From assembly GCA_016926475.1 (NCBI GenBank), contig JAFGON010000046.1:1-36483 (forward strand): a stretch of DNA of 36,483 bases, given 5' to 3'. Under the pieces are notes generated by a model. The model had not been told where the DNA came from and ran no database searches. It saw nothing but the letters and a program-made list of their open reading frames with translations. The DNA comes from a candidate division WOR-3 bacterium (GTDB lineage: Bacteria; SDB-A). The position numbers were made by a program, and so were the translations under genes. This document shows, in pieces, positions 7,461-15,801 of the stretch. How positions within the stretch are numbered: position 1 is the first letter of the stretch; every line of letters begins with the position of its first letter.

Positions 7461-9569
7461 CTAAATGTTATTTTTTCCAAAATAACTTCGGACTGTTTTT
7501 GACGGTTGTTTTATGGATTTCATGATTTCGAAGAATTCATCTCTGTTTTTGATTTCTGATATTTTAAGCAGAAATTCGCTGTCGCCGAAAATTTTTCCTA
7601 TGGAGGCGAGAATCTGAAGATGAGGGGATTCTGCTTCAGGTGAGAGAATGAGAAAAAAAAGCTTGGAATCTTTGTTGTCTATCGAATCGAATTTCACGCC
7701 GCAGCGAGAAATTCCAACTGCAATTTCAACATTCTTTACCCTGTTAGTCCTTATATGAGGAACCGCAAGTCCGTTTTCAAGACCTGTGCTCATCATGTCT
7801 TCTCTTTCCAATATCTTTTCGAACAAAAATTTCTTTTCTGTAATTTTACCGTTTTGAAACAAAACTTCAAGCAACTCCTTTATCACTTCTTCCTTTTTAA
7901 CTGATTTCAAAGGCACAACAACGCATTTCGGATCAATAAATTTCATTAGGTTGACGTCATTTTTCGAAAATCCGTTCGTTATTATCTCTTTTTTCAACTC
8001 TTCAGGTTTGGCAATAGTTTTAAGGTGCTGGGCAGTTTCAAAAAGTTCGAGAAATGATTCGTAGGCGATTGTATTTATGAGCCCGACGTCTTCTTTTTTG
8101 GATTTGAAAATGATTTTGTCCTCAACAGCCGACATTTTCAGGAAGACCTTTTCTTTTCTGATGTAGTGAATGTTGTCCTGAGATTGTATGTGGGTTATAA
8201 AAAAGCCTTCTTTACTGAAATTGACAAGAATGTTTGACAGTATCAATGAAAACAGTTCGGGATTTGAAATGTCGAATGTTGTATCTACTTCATCAAACCC
8301 TTTGGGGTCTCTTTTTATGCCTTTTTTACTAGATTTGAATGAAGCGTCAATGAACGGAGGAGAGACGATTATGCTGAGCATTGCCATCATCATGCTCACG
8401 CCGAACGTCTTTTCGTCGAAAAGGTTGCTCATAAGGGCAAAACTCGCTATTATCAGGGCGACTTCAGCTCTCGGGACCATACCCAGGCCAATCCTCAGGG
8501 CACCTCTTAGGTTGAAATTGGTAATGTAAGCCGGAAGCGCACAACCGAATATTTTAGACACAAAAGCGAAGAGAGAAAACAACAGACCGAAGATCACGAT
8601 TTCTTTGACAAAAAATATCGAAGGGTCTACGAGCATCCCCATGATAGTGAAGAAAAATGGCAAGAAGAAGGCCTCAAGGGGGTTCAGCGATTCTTTGACC
8701 ACATAGCTTATATCAGTTCTCGAAAGGGACAATCCCATTACATAGGCTCCGACAATAAGGGCAAGACCTGATTTTTCAAAAATTCCTCCCATAAAAAAAG
8801 CAAGAGAAAGGGACAGAAGCGAAAATGTCATCTTGTTTTTGAAAACTTTAAGGGCTCTGCCGATTTTTCTCGCGGCGAGAAGGCTTAGAACGGTGAATAT
8901 CAGCCAAAGAGCGATGATTTTGATTGAAAATGAAAGAATGCTGAAAAGGGTTTCGCTTGACGAAGAAGAGGATTGAGCTCGTGAAGTCGAAACCGCGACG
9001 ACGATCGACAAGGTCAATATTCCCAGGACGTCATCTATAACCGCCGCTGAAATTACAGAAACCCCCTCCGGAGTATCTATTTTTTTCCTCTCCGAGAGTA
9101 TTCTCACCGTTACGCCCACCGAAGTAGCCATGCTTATACATCCGAGAAGCATGGATTTGGGTGAAAGAAAAGGTTCATGGAGAAACAAAACCGAAGCCAG
9201 GTCACCGAGTAAAAAAGAAAAAAAAGCGCCGGAAAGACCTATAAAACTCGCTGAAAGAGAATAGTGCAGGAACAATTTGATGTCGGTTTCAAGTCCTGAA
9301 AAGAACAAAAGCATCATGGAAGCCACAGTGGCGAATGAATACAATTCAGCGCTCACGGGGAAACCCATTGCTGAGTTGAAAGGGAATAGGCCTTCGGGAA
9401 AACCGGGGAGTGGTATTTTACCCAGAACATAAGGACCTATTATCACTCCGGCAATGATTTCACCCAAAACCGAAGGCAGCCTCAATTTTTTGAAAAGCAG
9501 CCCTGAACCGGTTGCGGCTATTAGTATTATACCCGCCTGAAAGACAAATCTTGTCATGTATTCCGTCAT
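7461..9569 (-). CDS. CPA2 cation/proton antiporter fused to a PTS EIIA-2 domain
   Basis: A 702-residue protein. Residues about 1-410 form a many-helix CPA2 antiporter domain with the family's SGLETDI segment (91-97) and the D179-D180 pair in AAVIDDVLGIL, the ion-binding site of electrogenic Na+/H+ exchangers. A linker of about 130 residues follows, then a fructose-type EIIA domain (about 560-690) with the phosphoacceptor context GLAVPHIRT, His605. EIIA domains normally relay phosphate in sugar uptake; fused to a transporter they are thought to sense phosphorylation or nucleotide state. The chosen ATG has AAGGA 7 bases upstream and lies downstream of a good promoter; an in-frame TTG at 9623 would be upstream of the transcription start. 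It converges on the GH18 gene. Confidence 0.9.
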   Translation of the reverse strand: MTEYMTRFVFQAGIILIAATGSGLLFKKLRLPSVLGEIIAGVIIGPYVLGKIPLPGFPEGLFPFNSAMGFPVSAELYSFATVASMMLLFFSGLETDIKLFLHYSLSASFIGLSGAFFSFLLGDLASVLFLHEPFLSPKSMLLGCISMATSVGVTVRILSERKKIDTPEGVSVISAAVIDDVLGILTLSIVVAVSTSRAQSSSSSSETLFSILSFSIKIIALWLIFTVLSLLAARKIGRALKVFKNKMTFSLLSLSLAFFMGGIFEKSGLALIVGAYVMGLSLSRTDISYVVKESLNPLEAFFLPFFFTIMGMLVDPSIFFVKEIVIFGLLFSLFAFVSKIFGCALPAYITNFNLRGALRIGLGMVPRAEVALIIASFALMSNLFDEKTFGVSMMMAMLSIIVSPPFIDASFKSSKKGIKRDPKGFDEVDTTFDISNPELFSLILSNILVNFSKEGFFITHIQSQDNIHYIRKEKVFLKMSAVEDKIIFKSKKEDVGLINTIAYESFLELFETAQHLKTIAKPEELKKEIITNGFSKNDVNLMKFIDPKCVVVPLKSVKKEEVIKELLEVLFQNGKITEKKFLFEKILEREDMMSTGLENGLAVPHIRTNRVKNVEIAVGISRCGVKFDSIDNKDSKLFFLILSPEAESPHLQILASIGKIFGDSEFLLKISEIKNRDEFFEIMKSIKQPSKTVRSYFGKNNI
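7467..7486. terminator. AT-rich hairpin at the end of the GH18/antiporter convergence
   Basis: GTTATTTT (7467-7474) pairs perfectly with AAAATAAC (7479-7486) around a TTCC loop. It lies inside the last codons of the antiporter gene, 29 bp after the GH18 stop. It could end the plus-strand transcript; with no GC in the stem centre it is weak. Confidence 0.3.
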
Positions 9570-9611
9570 TATTTTTCCTTTGATGCTCGATATTATGGAA
9601 ATGTTGTGCTG

Positions 9612-9639
9612 ATTATACTTCAAAGGGATAGAAAATCAA
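9612..9639 (-). promoter_or_regulatory. promoter of the antiporter gene
   Basis: Read on the minus strand, TTGATT (9634-9639) is followed after 16 bp by a perfect TATAAT (9612-9617). Transcription would start near 9605, about 36 nt before the ATG at 9569. Confidence 0.6.
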
Positions 9640-9676
9640 CAAAAAACAGACTTTCTGAACCGCACAATCAAATTTC

Positions 9677-9705
9677 TTTACATACAAAAAAAAGTGTATT
9701 ATTAA
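9677..9705 (+). promoter_or_regulatory. promoter of the Lol-like export operon
   Basis: TTTACA (9677-9682, 5 of 6) and TATTAA (9700-9705, 4 of 6) are 17 bp apart. Transcription would start near 9712, only about 9 nt before the ATG at 9721, leaving a very short or incomplete ribosome-binding region. Confidence 0.4.
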
Positions 9706-9720
9706 AACGTAAGAGTTTAA

Positions 9721-10473
9721 ATGATACGGTCAACAGTGAAAATATCCATTATTATACCATTGTCAATTGCTGTCTTCGCCAATTTAAGCGCTGTCACGGC
9801 GGAAGAAATAGCGGCAAAACTGGATGACCTTTACCGAAGCCAATCGAGCATGGGAAAGGTTGAAATGACAATAACAACCCCGGAGTGGCAAAGAACCCTT
9901 GTCTTTGAAATCTGGACTCTGGGTATGGAAAAAACATTTGTCAAAATCGTATCTCCTGAAAGAGAAAAGGACTTTGCGACGCTGAGAATAGGAAACGAGA
10001 TGTGGAACTACCTTCCAGCCACAAACAGAGTAATGAAAATACCTCCGTCTATGATGCTGTCCTCCTGGATGGGGTCTGATTTTACAAACGACGATTTGGT
10101 AAGAGAGTCATCCTACATCGAAGATTACACCTTCCAAATAGTGAAAGTTGAAAATCCCGTTCAGGGAGAAATATACCTGGAGATGATTCCTAAAGAGACC
10201 TCCGCCGTAGTGTGGGGGAAAATAATAACTGCTGTCCGAGAAGGCGATTTTCTGCCTTTGTGGCAAAAGTATTACGATGAGGACGGAAACTTCATGAGAG
10301 AAATGGTATTCACAGAAATTGTAAATTTCGGATCGAGAGAAATACCTTCCACAATGGAGATAAGACCCCTGGACAAACCCGGAAACAGCACAGTTGTTCG
10401 TTTTATCGATATCGAATTCGACACAGACATTGACGAAGGGATATTTTCTCTGAGAAACCTGCAAAGAAATTGA
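9721..10473 (+). CDS. LolA-like outer-membrane lipoprotein-sorting protein (COG2834)
   Basis: A 250-residue secreted protein with a signal peptide (about 1-27, cleavage near VTA-EE). The mature part matches the LolA_like group: EIAAKLDDLYRSQSSMGKVEM at its start, the central RIGNEMWNYLPATNRVMKIP, then SSWMGSDFTNDDLVRESSY. Such proteins have the LolA half-barrel fold and carry lipids or lipoproteins across the periplasm. Four downstream genes supply two permeases, an ATPase and an outer-membrane barrel, so this is likely the periplasmic carrier of one export route. The ATG is the first in-frame start; the ribosome site (AAGAG) is poor and the mRNA leader looks very short. Its TGA overlaps the TTG start of the next gene. 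Confidence 0.85.
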   Translation: MIRSTVKISIIIPLSIAVFANLSAVTAEEIAAKLDDLYRSQSSMGKVEMTITTPEWQRTLVFEIWTLGMEKTFVKIVSPEREKDFATLRIGNEMWNYLPATNRVMKIPPSMMLSSWMGSDFTNDDLVRESSYIEDYTFQIVKVENPVQGEIYLEMIPKETSAVVWGKIITAVREGDFLPLWQKYYDEDGNFMREMVFTEIVNFGSREIPSTMEIRPLDKPGNSTVVRFIDIEFDTDIDEGIFSLRNLQRN

Positions 10474-11687
10474 AACTCATACTGAAAATCGCTCTGAGAA
10501 ATGTTTTTCGTCAAAAGAGAAGATCCCTGTTGACCGGAATGATGATGAGCGTTGGATTCGCTCTTTTCTCAACAAGCATCGCGTGGATTGACGGATCCTA
10601 TAATACCATAATAACAAATTTCACCGAGAACAAACTCGGGCACCTCCAGATCCACGTAAAGGGTTATCTTGATTCTCCGAGCATCTATAAAAGAATAAAA
10701 TCGGCTTACGCTTTGGGAGATTCAATTCTAAATATAGAAGGAGTTAGGAGCTGGACTCCGAGAATTTTAGCCGGAGGCCTTGGCATGGTCGGTGAAAACA
10801 CAGCGGCCGTGCAGATAATCGCCGTTGACCCTGCAAGAGAAGACCTCTCTTCCAAATTAAACAAAAAAGTTATAGAAGGCTCTTACCTGCCTGATGTAAA
10901 CAGCAAAAAAGTTTTGATAGGAAAAGATTTGGCAAAAATTATTTCAGCCGAAATCGGCGACACAATAGTGTTTTTATCCCAGTCGGCGGATGGATCAATC
11001 GCCAATGATCAGTATGAAATATCAGGCATCGTATCTACAGGTAACCCTTCTGAAGACAGGATTTATTGCTACATGGATATCAAAGACGCCTGGAATCTTT
11101 TTTACATGCAAGGAAGCTGCCACGAGATATCGATACTGATCAATTCAATAGACGACATAGAGAATATGAAGAGGAAAATCGGCTCGATTCTGCCCGAAGA
11201 CCTCGAAATTAAAACTTGGAAAGAATTCGCCAGGTCATTTTACAAAGCGATGCAAGCCGACAGGGCGGGGGACATGGTTTTCAGAATAATAATCATGCTG
11301 ATAATATCAGTCGGGATATTCAATTCCGTTCTGATGGCTGTTTTGGAGAGGACCAGAGAATACGGGCTTCTGAAATCTCTCGGAATGAAACCTTCTGAAA
11401 TCTTTGGTTTAATATACTCCGAGCTTTTCATACTCTCGTCATTCAGCGTCTTTGCCGGCTCCGTCATCGCAACCCTTGCAATTTGGTTTTTGTCTTACAA
11501 AGGATTGACGCTCGGAGAGGGATTTTCTTACGGAGGGATGATTTTCAGCGAATTGAAAGCCACATTTTCCATAAGGGCGTTTTACGAACCTTTGTTACTG
11601 CTGGTTTTATCTGTTGCCGCCGTGACTTTTTTCCCGGCTTTGAAAGCCTCCAATACCGACCCAATAGTCTCAATGAGAGATTTTTAG
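10470..11687 (+). CDS. FtsX/LolCE-type ABC transporter permease, first of two
   Basis: A 405-residue permease with the MacB/LolC layout: one helix near the N-terminus (about 18-40) after the typical IALRNVFRQKRRSLLTG opening, a large extracytoplasmic domain (about 45-260), and three C-terminal helices (about 268-390), with the coupling-region phrase LLKSLGMKPSEIFGLI and an end in NTDPIVSMRDF. The start is TTG overlapping the previous TGA (ATTGA), so translation is coupled. With the following permease and ATPase it would make a heteromeric LolCDE-like machine that lifts lipids or lipoproteins from the inner membrane to the LolA-like carrier. Substrate unknown. Confidence 0.87.
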   Translation: MKLILKIALRNVFRQKRRSLLTGMMMSVGFALFSTSIAWIDGSYNTIITNFTENKLGHLQIHVKGYLDSPSIYKRIKSAYALGDSILNIEGVRSWTPRILAGGLGMVGENTAAVQIIAVDPAREDLSSKLNKKVIEGSYLPDVNSKKVLIGKDLAKIISAEIGDTIVFLSQSADGSIANDQYEISGIVSTGNPSEDRIYCYMDIKDAWNLFYMQGSCHEISILINSIDDIENMKRKIGSILPEDLEIKTWKEFARSFYKAMQADRAGDMVFRIIIMLIISVGIFNSVLMAVLERTREYGLLKSLGMKPSEIFGLIYSELFILSSFSVFAGSVIATLAIWFLSYKGLTLGEGFSYGGMIFSELKATFSIRAFYEPLLLLVLSVAAVTFFPALKASNTDPIVSMRDF

Positions 11688-11692
11688 CGAAT

Positions 11693-12919
11693 ATGTTTTT
11701 AACAATTTCCAAAATCGCTCGCCGAAACATCCTGAGAAACAAAAAGCGGAGTCTGATAACCGCTGTATCGGTCGGTCTTGGTTTGTCGGTTTTAATATTG
11801 ACCGATGCATTGATTCAAGGTTTCAACAACTACATTAGAACTTCTTTAACCTCTGTTTTCTCTGGTCAGGCTCAAATACACAATGAAAATTTCATCCAGA
11901 CCATGCAATCCAAAGACACCATATTCAATTCATCTCAAGTAATGAACGACTTGAAAATTTTCGAACAAGTAGAATATTTTTCACCGCGGTTACTCTCAAA
12001 CGCGACGGTGACTTCAGTGTCAGACCTCAAATACGTGCTTTTAGCGGGAGTCGATCCCAACAGAGAACGTAATTTATCAATTTTTGACGACTGCATAATA
12101 AAAGGGAGCTATCTCACGCAGGAAAACCGCAACGGCATCCTTCTGGGGGTAGACCTTGCAAACACTTTGGGAGTTGACACAGGAGACAAAGTGGTCATAA
12201 CCCTCGCAAGGACAAATACCGGAGAAATCTATCAAGAACTTTTCAGGGTCTCGGGTGTCTTCGACACAGAAATGGAAGAAATAAACAAATCGATAGCTTT
12301 GGTTGAAATCAACGCCGCCTCTGAAATGCTCGGTTTAAACGGCGAAATACACGAGATTGCTGTCGTATTTAAAGATCAGAGCTACTCCGATGACCCTGAC
12401 GGTGAATTCTTCTCGATGTTTTCCAAAAACGGAAACAAGTCTTTGAGCTGGAAACAAATCTATCCGGATATCGTCAAAATGTCTGAGATGACCGACATAT
12501 CAACCCTTGTAATAGCAGTTATAATATTTTTAGTTGTAGGCCTTGGAATCGTCAACACAATTTTCATGTCAATATACGACCGGCTGTTTGAATTCGGAGT
12601 TCTCAGGGCGATTGGAGCGAGAAAAAAATTTATCGTCTATATGATATTGTCAGAAACCCTTGTCTTGTCGTTCTGGAGCGTTGTTGTCGGTGGGTTTTTA
12701 GGTCTATTGATAACTTTCATCCTCTCGAAGACTGGTATAAACTACGGTGGAATCGAATACGAAAGCGTGCTTTTGAAAACCGTTTATCCGAGTTTACGTC
12801 TATACCAGTTTATAAAGTACCCGGTGTTATTGATGATATTTTCAGTTTTGATATCTTTGCATCCGGCTCTTTACGCTTCGAGAATATCTCTCGCAAAGTC
12901 GGTAAAAAAGACTCTTTAA
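11693..12919 (+). CDS. FtsX/LolCE-type ABC transporter permease, second of two
   Basis: A 408-residue paralogue of the preceding gene with the same arrangement: FLTISKIARRNILRNKKRSL opening, one helix, a large periplasmic domain, three C-terminal helices, and the phrase LFEFGVLRAIGARKKFIVYM between helices. ATG 11693 is chosen because it starts with the family's usual N-terminus five bases after the previous stop; the frame is open much further upstream, but that part only overlaps the first permease gene. Two different permease genes side by side imply a heterodimer like LolC-LolE. A GAGAG within the end of the upstream gene may be its ribosome site. Confidence 0.87.
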   Translation: MFLTISKIARRNILRNKKRSLITAVSVGLGLSVLILTDALIQGFNNYIRTSLTSVFSGQAQIHNENFIQTMQSKDTIFNSSQVMNDLKIFEQVEYFSPRLLSNATVTSVSDLKYVLLAGVDPNRERNLSIFDDCIIKGSYLTQENRNGILLGVDLANTLGVDTGDKVVITLARTNTGEIYQELFRVSGVFDTEMEEINKSIALVEINAASEMLGLNGEIHEIAVVFKDQSYSDDPDGEFFSMFSKNGNKSLSWKQIYPDIVKMSEMTDISTLVIAVIIFLVVGLGIVNTIFMSIYDRLFEFGVLRAIGARKKFIVYMILSETLVLSFWSVVVGGFLGLLITFILSKTGINYGGIEYESVLLKTVYPSLRLYQFIKYPVLLMIFSVLISLHPALYASRISLAKSVKKTL

Positions 12920-12930
12920 AGGGGATTTCA

Positions 12931-13626
12931 ATGAATGTTTCAAAAATAATAATCGACATTGAAAATTTAAAAAAAACATACTCTGACGGAGGGATTCCGG
13001 TCCACGCGGTAAGGGGGATAACCTGTGAATTCGAAGAAGGAGAATTTACAGCTATCGTCGGTCCTTCGGGCTCTGGAAAGACCACTTTGATGAATCTAAT
13101 GGCCGGATTGGACACTCCGACCGAGGGATCGGTGTCTTTAAACGGAACCCCGATAAGCAAAATGAAAGGCTCGGTTTTGTCAGATTTCAGAAGGGATAAC
13201 ATTGGATTTATTTTTCAATCCTACAATCTCATCCCTGTTCTCACTGTGAGAGAGAACGTCGAATTCATACTTCTTCTAAAAAAAGTCTGCAAGAAAATAA
13301 GAGATCAAAGAGTGGAAGAAGTCCTCGAAGAGATAGGCTTAAAGGGTTTTGCCGAAAAAAAAGTTACAATGATTTCAGGCGGACAACAGCAGAGAGTCGC
13401 AATAGCCAGAGCAATAGCGGCTAAACCGAAGATAATACTCGCTGATGAACCGACCGCGAATCTCGATTCAGAGAACAGTGTTAACCTCATTGAAATAATG
13501 CTGAAAATGAATAAAATCCACGGGACAACATTTATATTTTCAACACACGACAGCCTTATAAGAGACAAAGCCAAAAGGATCATAACCGTGAAAGACGGGA
13601 AGATATTTTCTGACGAAAAAAAATGA
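12931..13626 (+). CDS. LolD/MacB-type ABC transporter ATP-binding protein
   Basis: At 231 residues this is the usual length for LolD/FtsE-type ATPases. All motifs are intact: Walker A GPSGSGKTT at 44-52, Q-loop Gln96 in FIFQSYNL, signature SGGQQQR at 149-155, Walker B IILADEP at 168-174 and the switch histidine at 206. The Q-loop phrase FQSYNLIPVLTVRENV is characteristic of the MacB/LolD subfamily. The ATG follows AAAGGGG by about 8 bases. It energises the two preceding permeases on the cytoplasmic side; its stop overlaps the next gene's start (ATGA). Confidence 0.93.
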   Translation: MNVSKIIIDIENLKKTYSDGGIPVHAVRGITCEFEEGEFTAIVGPSGSGKTTLMNLMAGLDTPTEGSVSLNGTPISKMKGSVLSDFRRDNIGFIFQSYNLIPVLTVRENVEFILLLKKVCKKIRDQRVEEVLEEIGLKGFAEKKVTMISGGQQQRVAIARAIAAKPKIILADEPTANLDSENSVNLIEIMLKMNKIHGTTFIFSTHDSLIRDKAKRIITVKDGKIFSDEKK

Positions 13627-14795
13627 AAATCAATTTGTATCTTTCGGTTTTGTTTTTGCTCTTTTCAGTTTCTCAACGTTGTGATTGCCTTGATTATGAA
13701 TTCGGAGGTTTTTGTAGAAATTATTATTCCATGAACGTCCAACTGAGCGAAAGACCTTCACGCGGCTTTAACCTGAACTCCTGTTATTTGAAATTTCGTT
13801 TATCAAAAACCGATGTTCTGACTTTAAACTCGGCAGTCTTTTTTTTCGCTTCAGCTTCAGACCCCTTTCATTTTCCTGAAATTTCAGAGATAGACAAGTC
13901 TTTCCGGTTCGGCTGTCACAAAAAAATTCTCTACCCGAGAAACAAGGAAAACAGCGGTCCTTTTTGTATTTCCGCCGATATAGACAGATTCAACATAATT
14001 CTCAAAACTCCGAAATTCGACGTTTTCGCAGGCAGACAAGCTATTTCCTGGGGAATGTCGAGGTTTATATCCCCGACAGACATCTTTATAAAGACGTCTT
14101 TTTTTGACGCCGTCAGAAGCGAGTCCAGGGGGATTGACGCCCTTTTGGTCAGATCTCCCCTCACGGACAAGGGCGATTTCACTTCTGGCATTGTCATAGG
14201 GGAAAATTTCGACTCTAAAAATTCCGCGTATTTTGCCAAAGCCAGGACATCTATTTTGGGCATAGATACCGAACTTTTGTACTGTGAATTCAGGCAGGAA
14301 CAGATTTTTGGCGTTTCTCTTTCACACCCGCTTGGAGGAGCTCTGATCTGGAGCGAAACAGCGTTTTACGGAAACATTGAAAGTTTAAACGTTTCTCTGG
14401 GTTGCGATTATTTTTTGTCGGGCGGAGCTTACGTTTTTTTGGAAATATTTTTCAACGGGCTGGGGGAGAGCTCTAGCGAGGATTATTGGCAAAATGAAAG
14501 CAAAAAGGCTTACATGAAGAAACTTGTCTATCTCAACGGCAGAAATTACTTTTCTTTCGGGATTGACAACCAAATAACACCGCTTGTCCACCATTCCTCG
14601 AGAATCTCTGTTAATGCATCTGAACCATCTGTTTTCGCATCGCATACTATCGATGTAAATTTAAGAGAAAACGTATACTTCGATTTTGGGTACACGGGAG
14701 GCTACCCTCTTTTCGGCATGGATGCTGAAAACAGTTTTTCGGAATACGGTTCGATAGGCAAATCATTTTTCGGCTCGATCTCGATCTATTTTTAA
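13623..14795 (+). CDS. outer-membrane beta-barrel protein of the export operon (DUF1302-like)
   Basis: A 390-residue protein with a signal peptide (about 1-22), then alternating short amphipathic strands and a C-terminal phenylalanine (GSISIYF), the usual end of an outer-membrane barrel. The segment VFAGRQAISWGMSRFISPTDIF near residue 140 strongly recalls DUF1302/alginate-export-type barrels, where a G-R-Q-x-x-x-W-G motif precedes a description of strands. DUF1302 proteins elsewhere accompany LolA-like and transporter proteins in lipid export. Here it is translationally coupled (ATGA) to the ATPase and closes the operon, so it is the likely outer-membrane component receiving the cargo. Family placement is by pattern and is not certain. 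Confidence 0.75.
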   Translation: MKINLYLSVLFLLFSVSQRCDCLDYEFGGFCRNYYSMNVQLSERPSRGFNLNSCYLKFRLSKTDVLTLNSAVFFFASASDPFHFPEISEIDKSFRFGCHKKILYPRNKENSGPFCISADIDRFNIILKTPKFDVFAGRQAISWGMSRFISPTDIFIKTSFFDAVRSESRGIDALLVRSPLTDKGDFTSGIVIGENFDSKNSAYFAKARTSILGIDTELLYCEFRQEQIFGVSLSHPLGGALIWSETAFYGNIESLNVSLGCDYFLSGGAYVFLEIFFNGLGESSSEDYWQNESKKAYMKKLVYLNGRNYFSFGIDNQITPLVHHSSRISVNASEPSVFASHTIDVNLRENVYFDFGYTGGYPLFGMDAENSFSEYGSIGKSFFGSISIYF

Positions 14796-14801
14796 AAAAG
14801 T

Positions 14802-14853
14802 TTTGAACACTGGAATACAAGATCAAAGCATCTTGACCTAGCATTTGAACACT
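14802..14853. repeat. 10-bp direct repeat TTTGAACACT around the M23 promoter
   Basis: TTTGAACACT occurs at 14802-14811 and 14844-14853, 42 bp start to start, i.e. four helical turns. The second copy fills most of the spacer between -35 and -10 of the promoter below, as expected for paired regulator sites on one face of the DNA. Confidence 0.45.
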
Positions 14854-14861
14854 CCTATAAT
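14833..14861 (+). promoter_or_regulatory. strong promoter of the M23-bactofilin operon
   Basis: TTGACC (14833-14838) and a perfect TATAAT (14856-14861) are 17 bp apart, the best-matched promoter in the window. The start point would be near 14868, only about 9 nt before the ATG at 14877, so the AGGTG at 14866-14870 would be at the very 5' end of the message or missing from it. Confidence 0.7.
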
Positions 14862-14876
14862 AATTAGGTGATTTAA

Positions 14877-15791
14877 ATGAAAAGAAATGAAGACAGATTT
14901 TTAACCATACTTTTTATTCCGCACAACGCCAAATCCCCTCATGTCATAAAAATACCGTATTTTTACATCAATTCGGCAATTATTCTTCTTGTCTTGATAG
15001 TAATATTTTCAACAGTATCTTTTTTCACCATGAGATACTACGCCAATCAAAAATCAATGCTCGACAGAAAAAATAGGAGTTTAATCTGCGAAAGAGACAC
15101 TCTATATGAAATAATTGATCAAGTCGAAAGCATAAAGAACGAACTGATTGTCCTTGAACAGCTGAGAATAAATCTCAGAAGTAAAATTTACGAAGACAGT
15201 CAAAGCGCTAATTACCAAAACGATATGATCCTCGCCGATTTGCTTCCTCCTCTAGGTGGAAGCAGTTCGGAATACCAGGGGTATAACTCTCTAAAGAGAA
15301 CTTATGACGAAATACTTTTTTTAAAAAACCAAATGCCGACGTCTTTTGATTTGGCTGAAAAAACCCTTTCTGAAGCAGAAAGCATCGATTACGAACTCGC
15401 CCATATTCCTTCGATAAATCCCACCGAAGGTCATATAACTTCCGGATTTGGATTCAGAGAAGACCCTTTCCTTCACACCACAAAATTTCATCACGGGGTG
15501 GACATACCAAACTCTACGGGAACACATATTTGGGCGGCAGCCGACGGAGTTGTGAACTTCGCCGGAACCATGTCCGGTTACGGCAACATCATCAGAATTC
15601 ATCATAATTGTTCCTTGGAAACAGTTTACGCACACCTCGACAGTTTTGCCGTCAGGCTTGGCGAAAAAGTTCAAAAAGGTCAACTAATTGGGTACATGGG
15701 ATCGACTGGAAGGAGCACCGATCCACATCTGCATTATGAAGTGAGAATAAACGACGAACCTGTAAACCCCGTAAACTTTATTAAAAATTAG
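14877..15791 (+). CDS. membrane-anchored M23 family metallopeptidase
   Basis: A 304-residue protein with one N-terminal membrane helix (about 31-52), a coiled-coil-like region (about 60-110), a linker, and a C-terminal M23 LytM-type domain (about 183-304). Zinc ligands fit H205-x3-D209 (FHHGVDI) and H286 of the HLH motif at 284-286, with catalytic His253 in VYAHLD, so the enzyme looks active. M23 enzymes cut peptidoglycan cross-bridges; versions with a helix and coiled coil act at the inner-membrane face of the wall in division or shape control. The next gene is a bactofilin, 10 bases downstream, and M23-bactofilin pairs are a known shape-determining module. The ATG has AGGTG 6 bases upstream. 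Confidence 0.92.
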   Translation: MKRNEDRFLTILFIPHNAKSPHVIKIPYFYINSAIILLVLIVIFSTVSFFTMRYYANQKSMLDRKNRSLICERDTLYEIIDQVESIKNELIVLEQLRINLRSKIYEDSQSANYQNDMILADLLPPLGGSSSEYQGYNSLKRTYDEILFLKNQMPTSFDLAEKTLSEAESIDYELAHIPSINPTEGHITSGFGFREDPFLHTTKFHHGVDIPNSTGTHIWAAADGVVNFAGTMSGYGNIIRIHHNCSLETVYAHLDSFAVRLGEKVQKGQLIGYMGSTGRSTDPHLHYEVRINDEPVNPVNFIKN

Positions 15792-15801
15792 GGAGAGGGA
15801 A

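Noticed and set aside
9570-9623. TTG start at 9623 for the antiporter
   Set aside because: It lies upstream of the predicted transcription start (near 9605), while ATG 9569 has AAGGA at good spacing and the family's N-terminus.
9677-9702. TTTACA with TATTAT as the -10
   Set aside because: The spacing would be 14 bp; shifting the -10 by three bases to TATTAA gives the normal 17 bp.
11483-11692. Extra 70 codons in front of the second permease
   Set aside because: They lie wholly inside the first permease gene in another frame; the conserved permease N-terminus begins at ATG 11693.
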